Shown here: in pieces, positions 34,315 to 42,729 of the stretch
Numbering within the stretch: the first letter of the stretch is position 1
Layout of the letters: every line of letters starts with the position of its first letter
Source of the DNA: Ahniella affigens
GTDB lineage: Bacteria; Pseudomonadota; Gammaproteobacteria; Xanthomonadales; Ahniellaceae
Assembly: GCF_003015185.1 (NCBI RefSeq)
Contig: NZ_CP027860.1
Span: forward strand, 2,356,001-2,420,000
Direction of reading: 5' to 3'
DNA length: 64,000 nucleotides
Notes under the pieces: model-generated
What the model was told of the DNA's origin: nothing
Databases searched by the model: none
The model's input: the letters and a program-made list of their open reading frames with translations, nothing else
Made by a program: the position numbers and the translations under genes

Positions 34315-35147
34315 CGTTCGGCCGTCAGTTGTACCACTCGGCGCTGGTCGGCCTTCGTCACATGAAATCGAAACGCACCCAGGTTCAGCTCCTCGCCCAC
34401 CGTGGGCAAGCGCCCCAGCGTGTGGGTGATCATGCCGCCAATGGTGTCGAAATCGTCGTTCGGAAAATTCGTCTCGAAACGTTGATTGAAGTCCTCGATC
34501 AAGGTCACCGCATTGACGCTGTAACGATCCTCGCCAATGGGCCGGATATTGAGATCCGGGTTGGCTTCGTCATCGTGTTCGTCGTCGATGTCACCCACGA
34601 TTTCTTCGAGGACGTCCTCAATCGTGACCAGGCCGGACACGCCGCCATACTCATCGATGACCATTGCCAAATGATGCCTGGACTGACGGAACTCCTTCAG
34701 CAAGACATTCAGTGGCTTGTTTTCGGGGATCAGCCGCACTGCGCGCACCAACCCACGGATGTTGCAAGGCGCGCTCTGCTCGGCCAGACAGCGGAGCATA
34801 TCCTTGGCCAACAGCACACCGATGATCTCGTCTTTGTCTTCGCCACACACAGGGAACCGCGAGTGGCCGGACTCGAGCATAATCCTCAGAACTTCCTGAA
34901 GGCTTGCCTCGACCGGAACGGTCACCATTTGCGCACGCGGCACCATGACGTCGGCGACCTGCTTGTCGGCAACCGCGATGGCGCCTTCAATCATGGCCAG
35001 GGTGTCCGCGCCGAGCAGGCCGTTTTCTTTGGCCGCGCGCAGTTCCTGTAGCAGTTCTTCTCGATTTCGGGCTTCGCCGGCAAGCATGTGGCCCAAGCGA
35101 TCCAACCAGGATCTTGCCGGCGTACTACTGGGGGGTCCGTCGTTCAT
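34299..35147 (-). CDS. corC: CorC/HlyC-type CBS-domain protein (YbeX)
   Basis: A 282-residue cytoplasmic protein with two CBS domains (about 66-125 and 132-190; VADVMVPRAQMVTVPVE and RLIPENKPLNVLLKEFRQSRHHLAMVIDEYGGVSGLVTIEDVLEEIVGDI) and a C-terminal CorC_HlyC domain (about 200-280). It is linked to magnesium/cobalt efflux and, through its operon with ybeY, to ribosome maintenance. It lacks the DUF21 membrane domain, as expected for YbeX. It starts 98 bases after ybeY and its 3' end overlaps the DUF4105 gene by 16 bases. Confidence 0.95.
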   Translation of the reverse strand: MNDGPPSSTPARSWLDRLGHMLAGEARNREELLQELRAAKENGLLGADTLAMIEGAIAVADKQVADVMVPRAQMVTVPVEASLQEVLRIMLESGHSRFPVCGEDKDEIIGVLLAKDMLRCLAEQSAPCNIRGLVRAVRLIPENKPLNVLLKEFRQSRHHLAMVIDEYGGVSGLVTIEDVLEEIVGDIDDEHDDEANPDLNIRPIGEDRYSVNAVTLIEDFNQRFETNFPNDDFDTIGGMITHTLGRLPTVGEELNLGAFRFHVTKADQRRVVQLTAERCHKA

Positions 35148-35245
35148 CGCCAGATGGCAGGCTGCCCAAGGGGCGGGCCTTCAAGTGTATCGAATCCGGC
35201 CCCAGCCACCAAATCGCCGATCGCACGGCGCCTGCAATGCCGCGT

Positions 35246-35704
35246 TCACTCGTAAGGATTTGGAATACCAAGTGTTGCCAACGCCTTGATTTCTAAAGCT
35301 TCCATGATCTCGGCATCGGCGTCTTCAATGTGGTCGTAGCCGAGCAGATGCAGGACGCCGTGGATGCACAGATGCGCGAAGTGCTGCTTCAGCGCTTTGC
35401 CTTGAGCCTTGGCTTCATCCGCCATCACGGGCGCGCAAATGACCAAATCGCCGATCAGTGGCGTCTTGACGCCAGGCGGCAGTTCAACCGGGAACGACAG
35501 CACGTTCGTCGCATAGTCGCGACCGCGATAGTCTCGATTGAATGCCTGTGCCGGCTCGCGATCCAGGATTTGAATCGACAATTCGGTGGGTTTGCGCCGT
35601 CGCGCCACTCGCAATGCGGCCTGGACCCAACTCTCAATGTCCGACCGAGTCGGCAGTCCGCGCTTTGGCACCTGCACATCGAGATGAACGATGGGGCTGC
35701 TCAC
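35246..35704 (-). CDS. ybeY: Endoribonuclease YbeY
   Basis: YbeY is a zinc-dependent endoribonuclease for 16S rRNA 3'-end maturation and ribosome quality control. The 152 residues end in the metal motif H-x3-H-x5-H (HGVLHLLGYDH, about 114-124), preceded by NFRDYRG-like NRDYRGRDYATNVLSFP. The start is the GTG at 35704, whose bases overlap the TGA of the HAD gene (GTGA). No ATG is available at the right length. This tight coupling puts the HAD gene inside the phoH-ybeY unit. Confidence 0.94.
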   Translation of the reverse strand: MSSPIVHLDVQVPKRGLPTRSDIESWVQAALRVARRRKPTELSIQILDREPAQAFNRDYRGRDYATNVLSFPVELPPGVKTPLIGDLVICAPVMADEAKAQGKALKQHFAHLCIHGVLHLLGYDHIEDADAEIMEALEIKALATLGIPNPYE

Positions 35705-36351
35705 GGTGCGATGATCTCCAGGTGTGCACCGATTCTGGCCCGCATGGCAGCAATGGTCTCGGCATCGTCCGACACCAGAATCGGCGTACGCGCCGCCGCC
35801 AACAGTGGCCAATCGATCATGGCATCCGAGTACGCGCAATCAAACGGAGCGGGATACCCATCATCTGCGAGCGCCTTGACCTTATCCGCACCGTTGCACT
35901 GGCGGTCGATCACATAGCCACCCCAACCAAACCGGATTGTTGAGGCCACGAGAACCGGTTGCCGGGGCAGGTCCAGCCGAGCCAGGAGACCTAGGGCAAG
36001 CAGATCGAGTGCTCCGGTCGCCACAACGACCGTTTCGCCGCGCTCCAAATCAGCGCGCAGCCGTTTTGTTGCTGCGGGCAGGATGCGCATGGGGTAATTT
36101 GCCGCGCACGTCGACGCCAACCCCGGAATCCGACTGGCCCGCCCGACGCTCGCCACCCACAGAAAGCCCGAAATACCCAACTTCCGCCAGCGGACGGTTT
36201 TCATCAGCGGCATCAGCAAAGGCGTCACGATCGCTGCCAACAGCATGCGGTACCAAGTATCCGTCAGCAGCTGCTTGATGAAGGCGTGACCCACATCGCC
36301 ATGGACCAGGGTTCCGTCCAGGTCGTAGACCACACAGGCAGGCTTACTCAT
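35701..36351 (-). CDS. HAD-superfamily IB hydrolase (SerB-like)
   Basis: A 216-residue HAD hydrolase. Motif I is DLDGTLV (residues 9-15, nucleophile Asp9), motif II is in VVVATGALDLL, motif III is a lysine near GADKVKAL, and motif IV is CAYSDAMIDWPLLA. A hydrophobic stretch in the cap region (MLLAAIVTPLLMPLM) suggests membrane association, as in some lipid- or phosphoserine-type IB phosphatases. The substrate is unknown. It overlaps phoH by 8 bases and ybeY by 4. This position is unusual, because phoH and ybeY are normally adjacent. Confidence 0.85.
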   Translation of the reverse strand: MSKPACVVYDLDGTLVHGDVGHAFIKQLLTDTWYRMLLAAIVTPLLMPLMKTVRWRKLGISGFLWVASVGRASRIPGLASTCAANYPMRILPAATKRLRADLERGETVVVATGALDLLALGLLARLDLPRQPVLVASTIRFGWGGYVIDRQCNGADKVKALADDGYPAPFDCAYSDAMIDWPLLAAARTPILVSDDAETIAAMRARIGAHLEIIAP

Positions 36352-37348
36352 GCGCCGATGCCGCCTTGGCTGCCTGTTCATGGCGATCGTAGGCGTCGAT
36401 GACTTTCGCGACGAGCGGGTGGCGCACCACGTCGCGCGCTTCGAAAAACGTGAAGCTGATGCCGTCAACGTTGCGCAGCACCTCGATTGCATGTTTGAGC
36501 CCGGAGCGGACATGCCGCGGCAGGTCGATCTGGGTGATATCGCCCGTGATCACGGCCGTTGATCCAAAGCCAAGACGGGTCAGAAACATCTTCATCTGCT
36601 CCACCGTCGTATTCTGCGCCTCATCGAGAATGACAAACGCATCGTTCAACGTGCGGCCACGCATGTACGCGAGCGGCGCCACTTCAATGACGTTGCGCTC
36701 AATCAGTTTGCCCACGCGCTCGACGCCGAGCATTTCGTAGAGCGCGTCAAAAAGAGGCCGCAGGTACGGATCAACTTTTTGTGACAGATCGCCCGGCAGA
36801 AAACCCAGCTTTTCGCCAGCTTCTACCGCTGGCCGAACCAGCAGGATCCGGTGAATCTGGTTGTCTTCCAAAGCCTGGACAGCGCTCGCGACAGCCAGAT
36901 AGGTTTTGCCCGTTCCTGCGGGCCCGACGCCAAAACTGATGGCATGCCGAACAATCTGGTGCAGATACTTCTGCTGGTTGGCACCACGCCCGCGAATGGC
37001 ACCGCGCTTGACCCGGATGCTCACGTCCTGCGGTACGTGCGATTCGGGCGCCGAATTGCCAAGCGCTTCCGGCCCGAGTTGCTCGGTCAGCGCCAGATGC
37101 ACTTGATCCGGCGTCAACGTGACGGACTCGGTGGCCTCGTACAGGGCGTGCAGGATCTTCACGGCCTGATCGATGGCCGCTGACTTGCCCGTTACTCGGA
37201 ATATTGGCCCGCGATTAGCGATCACGACGGGCAGCGCCCGCTCGATCTGGCGCACGTGCGCATCGGTGGCGCCACACAAGTTGGCCAAGCGCTCGGGCGC
37301 GTCGGCCGGAAAACTGAATTCACGGTGTTGTTCTTTGGGTGCTGCCAT
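36344..37348 (-). CDS. phoH: PhoH-family ATPase (YbeZ)
   Basis: A 334-residue cytoplasmic P-loop ATPase, the regular partner of YbeY in RNA metabolism. An N-terminal KH-like segment (about 1-100) precedes the ATPase domain with Walker A GPAGTGKTYLAV, RPAVEAGEKLGFLPGDL, Walker B AFVILDEAQNTT and sensor VITGDITQIDLP. I begin it at MAAPKEQH (37348), where GAGAG lies about 8 bases upstream; two other in-frame ATGs further upstream lack ribosome sites. It is first in the phoH-HAD-ybeY-corC-DUF4105-queG series. miaB, often found before phoH, is not here. Confidence 0.94.
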   Translation of the reverse strand: MAAPKEQHREFSFPADAPERLANLCGATDAHVRQIERALPVVIANRGPIFRVTGKSAAIDQAVKILHALYEATESVTLTPDQVHLALTEQLGPEALGNSAPESHVPQDVSIRVKRGAIRGRGANQQKYLHQIVRHAISFGVGPAGTGKTYLAVASAVQALEDNQIHRILLVRPAVEAGEKLGFLPGDLSQKVDPYLRPLFDALYEMLGVERVGKLIERNVIEVAPLAYMRGRTLNDAFVILDEAQNTTVEQMKMFLTRLGFGSTAVITGDITQIDLPRHVRSGLKHAIEVLRNVDGISFTFFEARDVVRHPLVAKVIDAYDRHEQAAKAASAHE

Positions 37349-37595
37349 GGACTGAACTCTCGGTGAGACAAACATTGTGCGGGGCCGAACGTATGCTGCC
37401 AAGTGGACCAGCCGGAGATGGTTCAGCTTGGCAAGACGCTAATGACACATGCCGGCCCGCTCACAAATGGCCTGGCTGGCGAGTCATGAAGCGCCACCCT
37501 GCCCGCCGCCGGTCGCGGCCATCGGCCGACTCCGACGCCATCAACCCACCAGAATTGGGATAGTCAGACGCCCCCAGTCTGCGCATAATCAGGCC

Positions 37596-38081
37596 ATGCA
37601 GGATTTCGACGCAATTTACCAGCATGTCAAACGTCTGGCTCGCCACGAGCTCAGCAAACATGCGCCGATGACACTGAACACCACGGCGCTGGTGCATGAG
37701 GCGTATGTCAAGCTGAGCGAATACGGTGCGACGGTCGAGGACCGTCAGCATCTGGTGAACCTTGTCGTCCGGGCGATGCGCCAAATCCTGATCGACTCTG
37801 CGCGCCGCCGCGCCAGTTCCAAGCATGGCGGCGACATTGCGTTTCAAGCGCTGGAACCGAGCATTCCGGAGCCCACAGCAGAGTTCGACGCGGAAGCCGT
37901 CACGCAAGCCATCGATCAGATCAAGCAGGCGCATCCCCGCATGGGCCAAGTGGTCGAGATGCATTTCCTGGGCGGCATCGAGTTCAACGATATCGCCGAA
38001 CTTCTCGGTGTCGACCGCAAGACCATCTACCGGGACTGGACCGCCGCCCGGGTGCTATTGACTGCTGAATTGGCGCCCTGA
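37596..38081 (+). CDS. ECF-type RNA polymerase sigma factor (TIGR02999-like)
   Basis: A 161-residue sigma factor. Region 2 (about 10-75) contains HEAYVKLSEY and RQHLVNLVVRAMRQILIDSARRR; region 4 (about 105-160) contains GGIEFNDIAELLGVDRKTIYRDWTAARVLL, a helix-turn-helix that recognises the -35 element. The subfamily typically sits next to a Ser/Thr protein kinase or membrane anti-sigma protein; here neither neighbour is one (phoH and relA, both on the opposite strand). The ATG at 37596 suits the family; upstream codons look non-coding. Confidence 0.9.
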   Translation: MQDFDAIYQHVKRLARHELSKHAPMTLNTTALVHEAYVKLSEYGATVEDRQHLVNLVVRAMRQILIDSARRRASSKHGGDIAFQALEPSIPEPTAEFDAEAVTQAIDQIKQAHPRMGQVVEMHFLGGIEFNDIAELLGVDRKTIYRDWTAARVLLTAELAP

Positions 38082-38110
38082 CCCAGAACCGACGGGCAAA
38101 CGCCCACGCC

Positions 38111-40243
38111 CTATTTGGCCTTGCGCCGGGCCTCGATGACGTTCGGTAATCCGGCGACTTTGTTCAGCAGGCCACTCAACTGTGCGAAATCGTTGACCCG
38201 CACGGCGAAATGCATTTCGGCGGTACCATGATCGGCGTCCAATCGGGTGCTCGCCGCAATGACGTGCGCATCGGCAGCTGAGATGGCGGACGAGACGTCC
38301 TTCAGCAGGCCTTTGCGGTCGTATCCCCGAACCAGAATCTCGACCTCGTACGAAAACTCCGGGCGTTGGCCCCAGCTCACGTCGATTCGCCGATCCGGAT
38401 CGCGCTCAATCAACGCCTGATAGCTCGCACACCCCGCCCGGTGAATGCTCACCCCTTTGCCACGAGTCAGATAGCCGACGATCGGATCGCCCGGGATCGG
38501 CTGGCAGCAACGCGCCATCTGGGTCAACAGATTCCCAATGCCCTCAATCGTGATCGCGTCTTTGTCGCGCCGCTTGATTCGCGGGGGTTCGGCCGACATT
38601 TCCGGCTTGGCCGGCGCTTTGGGCTGCGTCAGCTCATGGAGGCCACGGGCGATCTGGCCGGTGGTCACTTCACCGATTCCAATCGCAACGTAGAGCTCAT
38701 CAACCGTCTTCAAGTTGAACCGCGCCGGCAAGGCGCTCAAGTCGGCATCGCTCATCGCGATGCGCTTCAGCTCCTTCTCGACCAGTTCTCGACCAGCCAC
38801 CACATTGCGTTCGTGATCCAGTTTGCGAAAGTAGGCGCGAACCTTTTCCTTCGCCCGCGGCGTGGTCAGAAAGTGATTGGCCGCAATCACCCAATCGCGA
38901 CGCGGCTCGCTGACTTTGGCCGTGACAATTTCGATGACATCGCCACTCGTGGGTGTCGACTCCAGAGGCAGCAAGCGCCCATTGATCTTGGCGCCGCGAC
39001 AACGATGCCCCACTTCGGTGTGCACATGATAGGCAAAGTCCAGCACGGTGGCGCCCCGTGGCAGGTCAACGACTTTGCCCTGTGGGGTCAGCAAATAAAC
39101 GCGGTCATCGACGACATCGGTTTGCAAGCCTGCGAGCAAGGCGGCATCTGATTCAGTGTCGGCCTTGGCCTCCAGCATTTGCCGGAGTCCGGCAATCTTG
39201 CGCTCGAATGCCGCATCGCCTGCCCCGCCTTCCTTGTAGCGCCAATGCGCGGCAACCCCCAACTCGGCATGCTCATGCATCTCCAGCGTACGGATCTGCA
39301 CTTCCAGAGCCTTGCCATCCGGTCCGATCACCGCAGTGTGCAATGAGCGGTAATTATTGCCCTTTGGGCGGGCAATGTAATCGTCGAACTCGCCCGGAAT
39401 GGGCGGCCACAGAGCATGCACCACGCCGAGGGCGGCATAGCAAGTGGGCACATCCTGGACAATGACGCGCACGGCACGCACATCATAAAGCTGGTCCAGA
39501 TCGACCTGCTTCTTGCTCATCTTGCGCCAGATCGAATAGATGTGCTTTGGACGGCCGGCGATATCGGCTTGAATCCCTTGCGCGTTGAGCTCCTTCAGCA
39601 AATCGGCCTTGACGCGCACAATAAAGTGCTCACGGTCCCCGCGGCGCTCATCGAGCGCTTTGGCAATGCGCCGGTATTGTTCGGGCTGCAAGTAACGAAA
39701 GGACCAGTCCTCCAGTTCCCATTTGACCTGCCACACGCCCAGTCGATTCGCCAACGGAGCGTGGATGTCGGCGGTCAGCTGTGCTGCGGCCCGGCGTTCA
39801 CTCTCGGGCAACTGGCTCGCCTGCCGCAGGCGCAACAGTTGCTCAGACAGCAGCACAAACACGACGCGCAAGTCCTTGATGATCGCGAGCAGCAATCGAC
39901 GCAGCCCCTCGGCGCCACCACTGGTGCCCCGTTCGGCATACAACGACCAAACGCGTTGCGCCTCGTTCTGGCCCTCAATCAGCGCACGCAGTCGCTGCGG
40001 CAACTTGTCGGGAATCTGCGCGCAGGCATGCCACGCGGTGGCGGCGAGTGTTTCGGTGTCGACACCCAACTGCTGCAAAATGCCGAGGACCGCGACAAGT
40101 TGCGCTTCCGGGCGGTCCGTCCGCGGTGCTTGCCGATAATGGTCGCAAGCGGCGCGCAAACCGGGGTCTTGCGCTCGTTCCGGCCCGAGTGTGGCCAGCC
40201 ATGCTTCCAGGTTGTCCGGCACTGCCGCTGGCGTCTGCTGCAT
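38111..40243 (-). CDS. relA: (p)ppGpp synthetase RelA
   Basis: RelA makes the alarmone (p)ppGpp when uncharged tRNA enters the ribosome. The 710 residues show an N-terminal pseudo-hydrolase domain that lacks the HD metal motif, the synthetase domain (about 195-340) with GRPKHIYSIWRKM and the EFDDY signature of synthetase-only enzymes, a TGS domain (about 375-435), a zinc-finger/helical region with RCCQPIPGD, and a C-terminal ACT domain (about 635-705). This points to a monofunctional RelA, so a SpoT-type hydrolase should exist elsewhere in the genome. Confidence 0.96.
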   Translation of the reverse strand: MQQTPAAVPDNLEAWLATLGPERAQDPGLRAACDHYRQAPRTDRPEAQLVAVLGILQQLGVDTETLAATAWHACAQIPDKLPQRLRALIEGQNEAQRVWSLYAERGTSGGAEGLRRLLLAIIKDLRVVFVLLSEQLLRLRQASQLPESERRAAAQLTADIHAPLANRLGVWQVKWELEDWSFRYLQPEQYRRIAKALDERRGDREHFIVRVKADLLKELNAQGIQADIAGRPKHIYSIWRKMSKKQVDLDQLYDVRAVRVIVQDVPTCYAALGVVHALWPPIPGEFDDYIARPKGNNYRSLHTAVIGPDGKALEVQIRTLEMHEHAELGVAAHWRYKEGGAGDAAFERKIAGLRQMLEAKADTESDAALLAGLQTDVVDDRVYLLTPQGKVVDLPRGATVLDFAYHVHTEVGHRCRGAKINGRLLPLESTPTSGDVIEIVTAKVSEPRRDWVIAANHFLTTPRAKEKVRAYFRKLDHERNVVAGRELVEKELKRIAMSDADLSALPARFNLKTVDELYVAIGIGEVTTGQIARGLHELTQPKAPAKPEMSAEPPRIKRRDKDAITIEGIGNLLTQMARCCQPIPGDPIVGYLTRGKGVSIHRAGCASYQALIERDPDRRIDVSWGQRPEFSYEVEILVRGYDRKGLLKDVSSAISAADAHVIAASTRLDADHGTAEMHFAVRVNDFAQLSGLLNKVAGLPNVIEARRKAK

Positions 40244-40435
40244 TCGCGCATGGTATCAGGCGGCACTCGAGTGGACACTTTGATTTGGGTCCGCTTTATG
40301 CCTGCCAGAAATGAGCGAGCCACGACGCAAGCCCTGCAGGCGCAACGAGTGCGCGTCAGCTCAGAAAGCGCTGCTCGTCAAAATATTTGTCGGTCAGGAA
40401 GACACATCGCTATCGCGTGTTGGCGAAGCGCCCCT

Positions 40436-41587
40436 TTACAACCACGCGGGGAGCGCCTTCGCCAATGCATTCTTCTCGGCCGTTGCAGCGCCGACGAGCG
40501 CGAAGCCGCGGAGATGGCCATCCGGGTCGACAAAGCGTGCCAAGACGCCCTCGGCATCGACCTGCTCCTCCCAAGTGCCGGCAACTCCCTCAGGAGGCGG
40601 GCAGACCACCACCGGCATCGCAGGGGTCTTCACAACAACTGGCATCGCGGGATAGCTCACATCAGTCGGCGTGCCCGCCAAGGTCTTGGCAAGTGCCCGT
40701 GCCGCTTGCATGATGGGCATCACGTAAGGCAACACCCAGCCATCGACCGCTGCGCAATCGCCCAACGCAAAAATGTTCGGATCGCTGCTCGCCAATTGCC
40801 GATTGACCTGGATGCCCCGACCGACTGCAAGCCCGGCGGCCTGTGCGAGCGCCACGCGCGGCCGGAGGCCCACCGCTGACAGCACCAGGTCAAAGGTCTC
40901 GACATCACCCTGATTGAACGTTGCCTGCAATCGGCCCGAATGATGCTCCAACGCGCTGACGGTCTGACCCAGCCGCCACGCGATTCCGGCGGCCATCAAC
41001 GCACTTCGCAAGCGCTCAGCAGCGTGCGGGGGCAGCAATCGGGACAGTGGTTGGTCAGCGACATCGAGCACCGTGACCGACTGATCGGCGTACCGCAGAT
41101 CATTCGCAAATTCGCAACCAATCAAGCCGGCGCCAAGCACCAGAATCCGTCGCGCCGATTGGGCGCGCTCGCGAAATCGCACGTAGTCGGCCCAGTCATT
41201 GACCGACAACACGGCATCCTGCGCATCGCCGGCAATGGTCAAACGAATGGGATCCGCACCGAGCGCAAGCACCAGTTGCCGATAACGCAGCGTTTCGCCC
41301 TGCAAATGCACGCAAGCCTGTGCGCGGTCGATCGCCAGGACATTGCAGCCGGACCGAGTCTCGATTTGGAGTTGCTCAGCCAACACATCCGCCGTGGTCG
41401 TCAACAGCGATTCGGGGCTACGGCCGCTGGCAAACGCGTTGGACAACATCGGCTTGGAGTAAAAGCCCCCAATGTCCGCGCTGATCAGGGTCAATGGCTG
41501 CGTCTTGTCGAGCTTCCGGAATTCACGCGCGACGGTCACGCCCGCCAAACCGCTGCCGATAATAAGGATGGGGGCGTCATGGTGCAT
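40436..41587 (-). CDS. FAD/NAD(P)-dependent oxidoreductase (rubredoxin reductase-like)
   Basis: A 383-residue flavoprotein. FAD-binding IIGSGLAGVTVAREF is at about 8-22, the NAD-binding VLGAGLIGCEFANDL near 148-162, and the second FAD motif PNIFALGDCAAVDG near 270. It matches rubredoxin reductases (AlkT/RubB) and NorW, which pass electrons from NADH to rubredoxin or flavorubredoxin. No rubredoxin gene is adjacent: the 190-base gap before relA has no CPxCG pattern. It diverges from oxyR, which favours an oxidative-stress link. The ATG at 41587 fits the N-terminus; the first 28 codons of the longer frame are unrelated. Confidence 0.88.
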   Translation of the reverse strand: MHHDAPILIIGSGLAGVTVAREFRKLDKTQPLTLISADIGGFYSKPMLSNAFASGRSPESLLTTTADVLAEQLQIETRSGCNVLAIDRAQACVHLQGETLRYRQLVLALGADPIRLTIAGDAQDAVLSVNDWADYVRFRERAQSARRILVLGAGLIGCEFANDLRYADQSVTVLDVADQPLSRLLPPHAAERLRSALMAAGIAWRLGQTVSALEHHSGRLQATFNQGDVETFDLVLSAVGLRPRVALAQAAGLAVGRGIQVNRQLASSDPNIFALGDCAAVDGWVLPYVMPIMQAARALAKTLAGTPTDVSYPAMPVVVKTPAMPVVVCPPPEGVAGTWEEQVDAEGVLARFVDPDGHLRGFALVGAATAEKNALAKALPAWL

Positions 41588-41700
41588 CGTTGGGGTGCCA
41601 GGTGCTAAACCCGCAATGATAGCAGTGCTTTGACACCCGCCTGCCGATCCCGAACGCTGGCACAATGGCAACCCGACCGTCGCACCCTATACGAGCCGTC

Positions 41701-42648
41701 ATGCGTGCCCTGCCCTCGCTCCGTCAACTGCGGTACTTGATCGCCTTGGCGGAGCACCTGCACTTCACAAAAGCCGCTGAGTCGTGCTTCGTTACGCAGT
41801 CGACGCTGAGCGCGGGCATCAAAGAGCTTGAAGAGTTGCTCGGACCGGCGCTGGTCGAACGCGACAGGCACAGTGTGCAATTTACGGAGGCCGGCAGTCT
41901 GGTCGTGGCGCGCGCGCGTGAATTGATCGCCGCTACTGAGGATCTGGTTGAAGAAGCACGGGTCTTGGCTGCACCGATGCAAGGCATTCTGCGGCTTGGT
42001 GCGATTCCTACGATCGCCCCCTTCCTCCTGCCGCCTTTGCTGACCGAACTCCGGTCCGCGGAGCCCGATCTGAAATTCGCCTTGCGCGAAGACATGACTG
42101 CCAATCTGCTCGACCGGTTGCGGTCGGGCCATCTCGATCTCGCGCTCATCGCGTTGCCCGTGGACGTCAGTGGCCTGCAGGTCAAGCCGCTGTTTGAGGA
42201 CGAGCTCTGGCTCGTTGGGCCGATGCAGGACCCAGCACTGAAAGCGCGTCACGAGATCAGGCCCAACGACTGGAGTGATCGTCTGCTGCTGCTTGAAGAA
42301 GGCCATTGCCTGCGCGAGCATGCGTTGGCGGCGTGCGCAGCCCGCGACAAACTGCGTGCCGATGAGATTGCTGCAACGAGTCTGTTCACCCTGCTGCAGA
42401 TGGTGGAGTCCGGATTGGGTCTGGCGTTGATTCCGGAACTCGCAATTCGCGCCGGCATCCTGACTGGCAATACCTTGCGCGCACGAGCTTTGCCACAAGC
42501 ACCCACTCGAGAGATTGCGTTGGTCAGTCGCAAGACGAATCCGCGGGCTACCGAAGCGGCGCTGATCGCTGACTTCTTGATGCGATGGCGCAAACGCCAA
42601 AAAGCGCTACCCAGAAAACGCACCATGCATAGCGTTGCGGCCGACTGA
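41701..42648 (+). CDS. oxyR: Hydrogen peroxide-sensing LysR-type regulator OxyR
   Basis: A 315-residue LysR-family activator. The N-terminal winged helix-turn-helix (10-65) contains HFTKAAESCFVTQSTLSAGIKELEE. The substrate domain keeps the two peroxide-reactive cysteines, Cys203 and Cys212, nine residues apart in LEEGHCLREHALAAC, matching E. coli Cys199 and Cys208. The extra cysteine Cys29 is common in OxyR helix 2. It should activate catalase and peroxiredoxin genes on disulfide formation. The ATG at 41701 gives the family start; the divergent flavoprotein is a likely target. Confidence 0.94.
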   Translation: MRALPSLRQLRYLIALAEHLHFTKAAESCFVTQSTLSAGIKELEELLGPALVERDRHSVQFTEAGSLVVARARELIAATEDLVEEARVLAAPMQGILRLGAIPTIAPFLLPPLLTELRSAEPDLKFALREDMTANLLDRLRSGHLDLALIALPVDVSGLQVKPLFEDELWLVGPMQDPALKARHEIRPNDWSDRLLLLEEGHCLREHALAACAARDKLRADEIAATSLFTLLQMVESGLGLALIPELAIRAGILTGNTLRARALPQAPTREIALVSRKTNPRATEAALIADFLMRWRKRQKALPRKRTMHSVAAD

Positions 42649-42683
42649 TCGCGGCACGCATCATAGGTAGGCGGGGACGCGCC

Positions 42684-42698
42684 GCGACACGCTGTCGC
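42684..42698. other. Hairpin between convergent oxyR and the Sel1-repeat gene
   Basis: GCGACA and TGTCGC flank a 3-base loop between the two convergent stops. It has no T-tract on either strand, so it is at best a weak bidirectional terminator or mRNA end protector. Confidence 0.3.
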
Positions 42699-42729
42699 AT
42701 GGCCCACCAACGCTCGGTTCAGAGGCTTT

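Noticed and set aside
40244-40435. Possible rubredoxin or small peptide downstream of the flavoprotein
   Set aside because: No CPxCG motif. Only a stop-interrupted fragment reading VFLTDKYFDEQRFLS is visible on the minus strand, too short to support.
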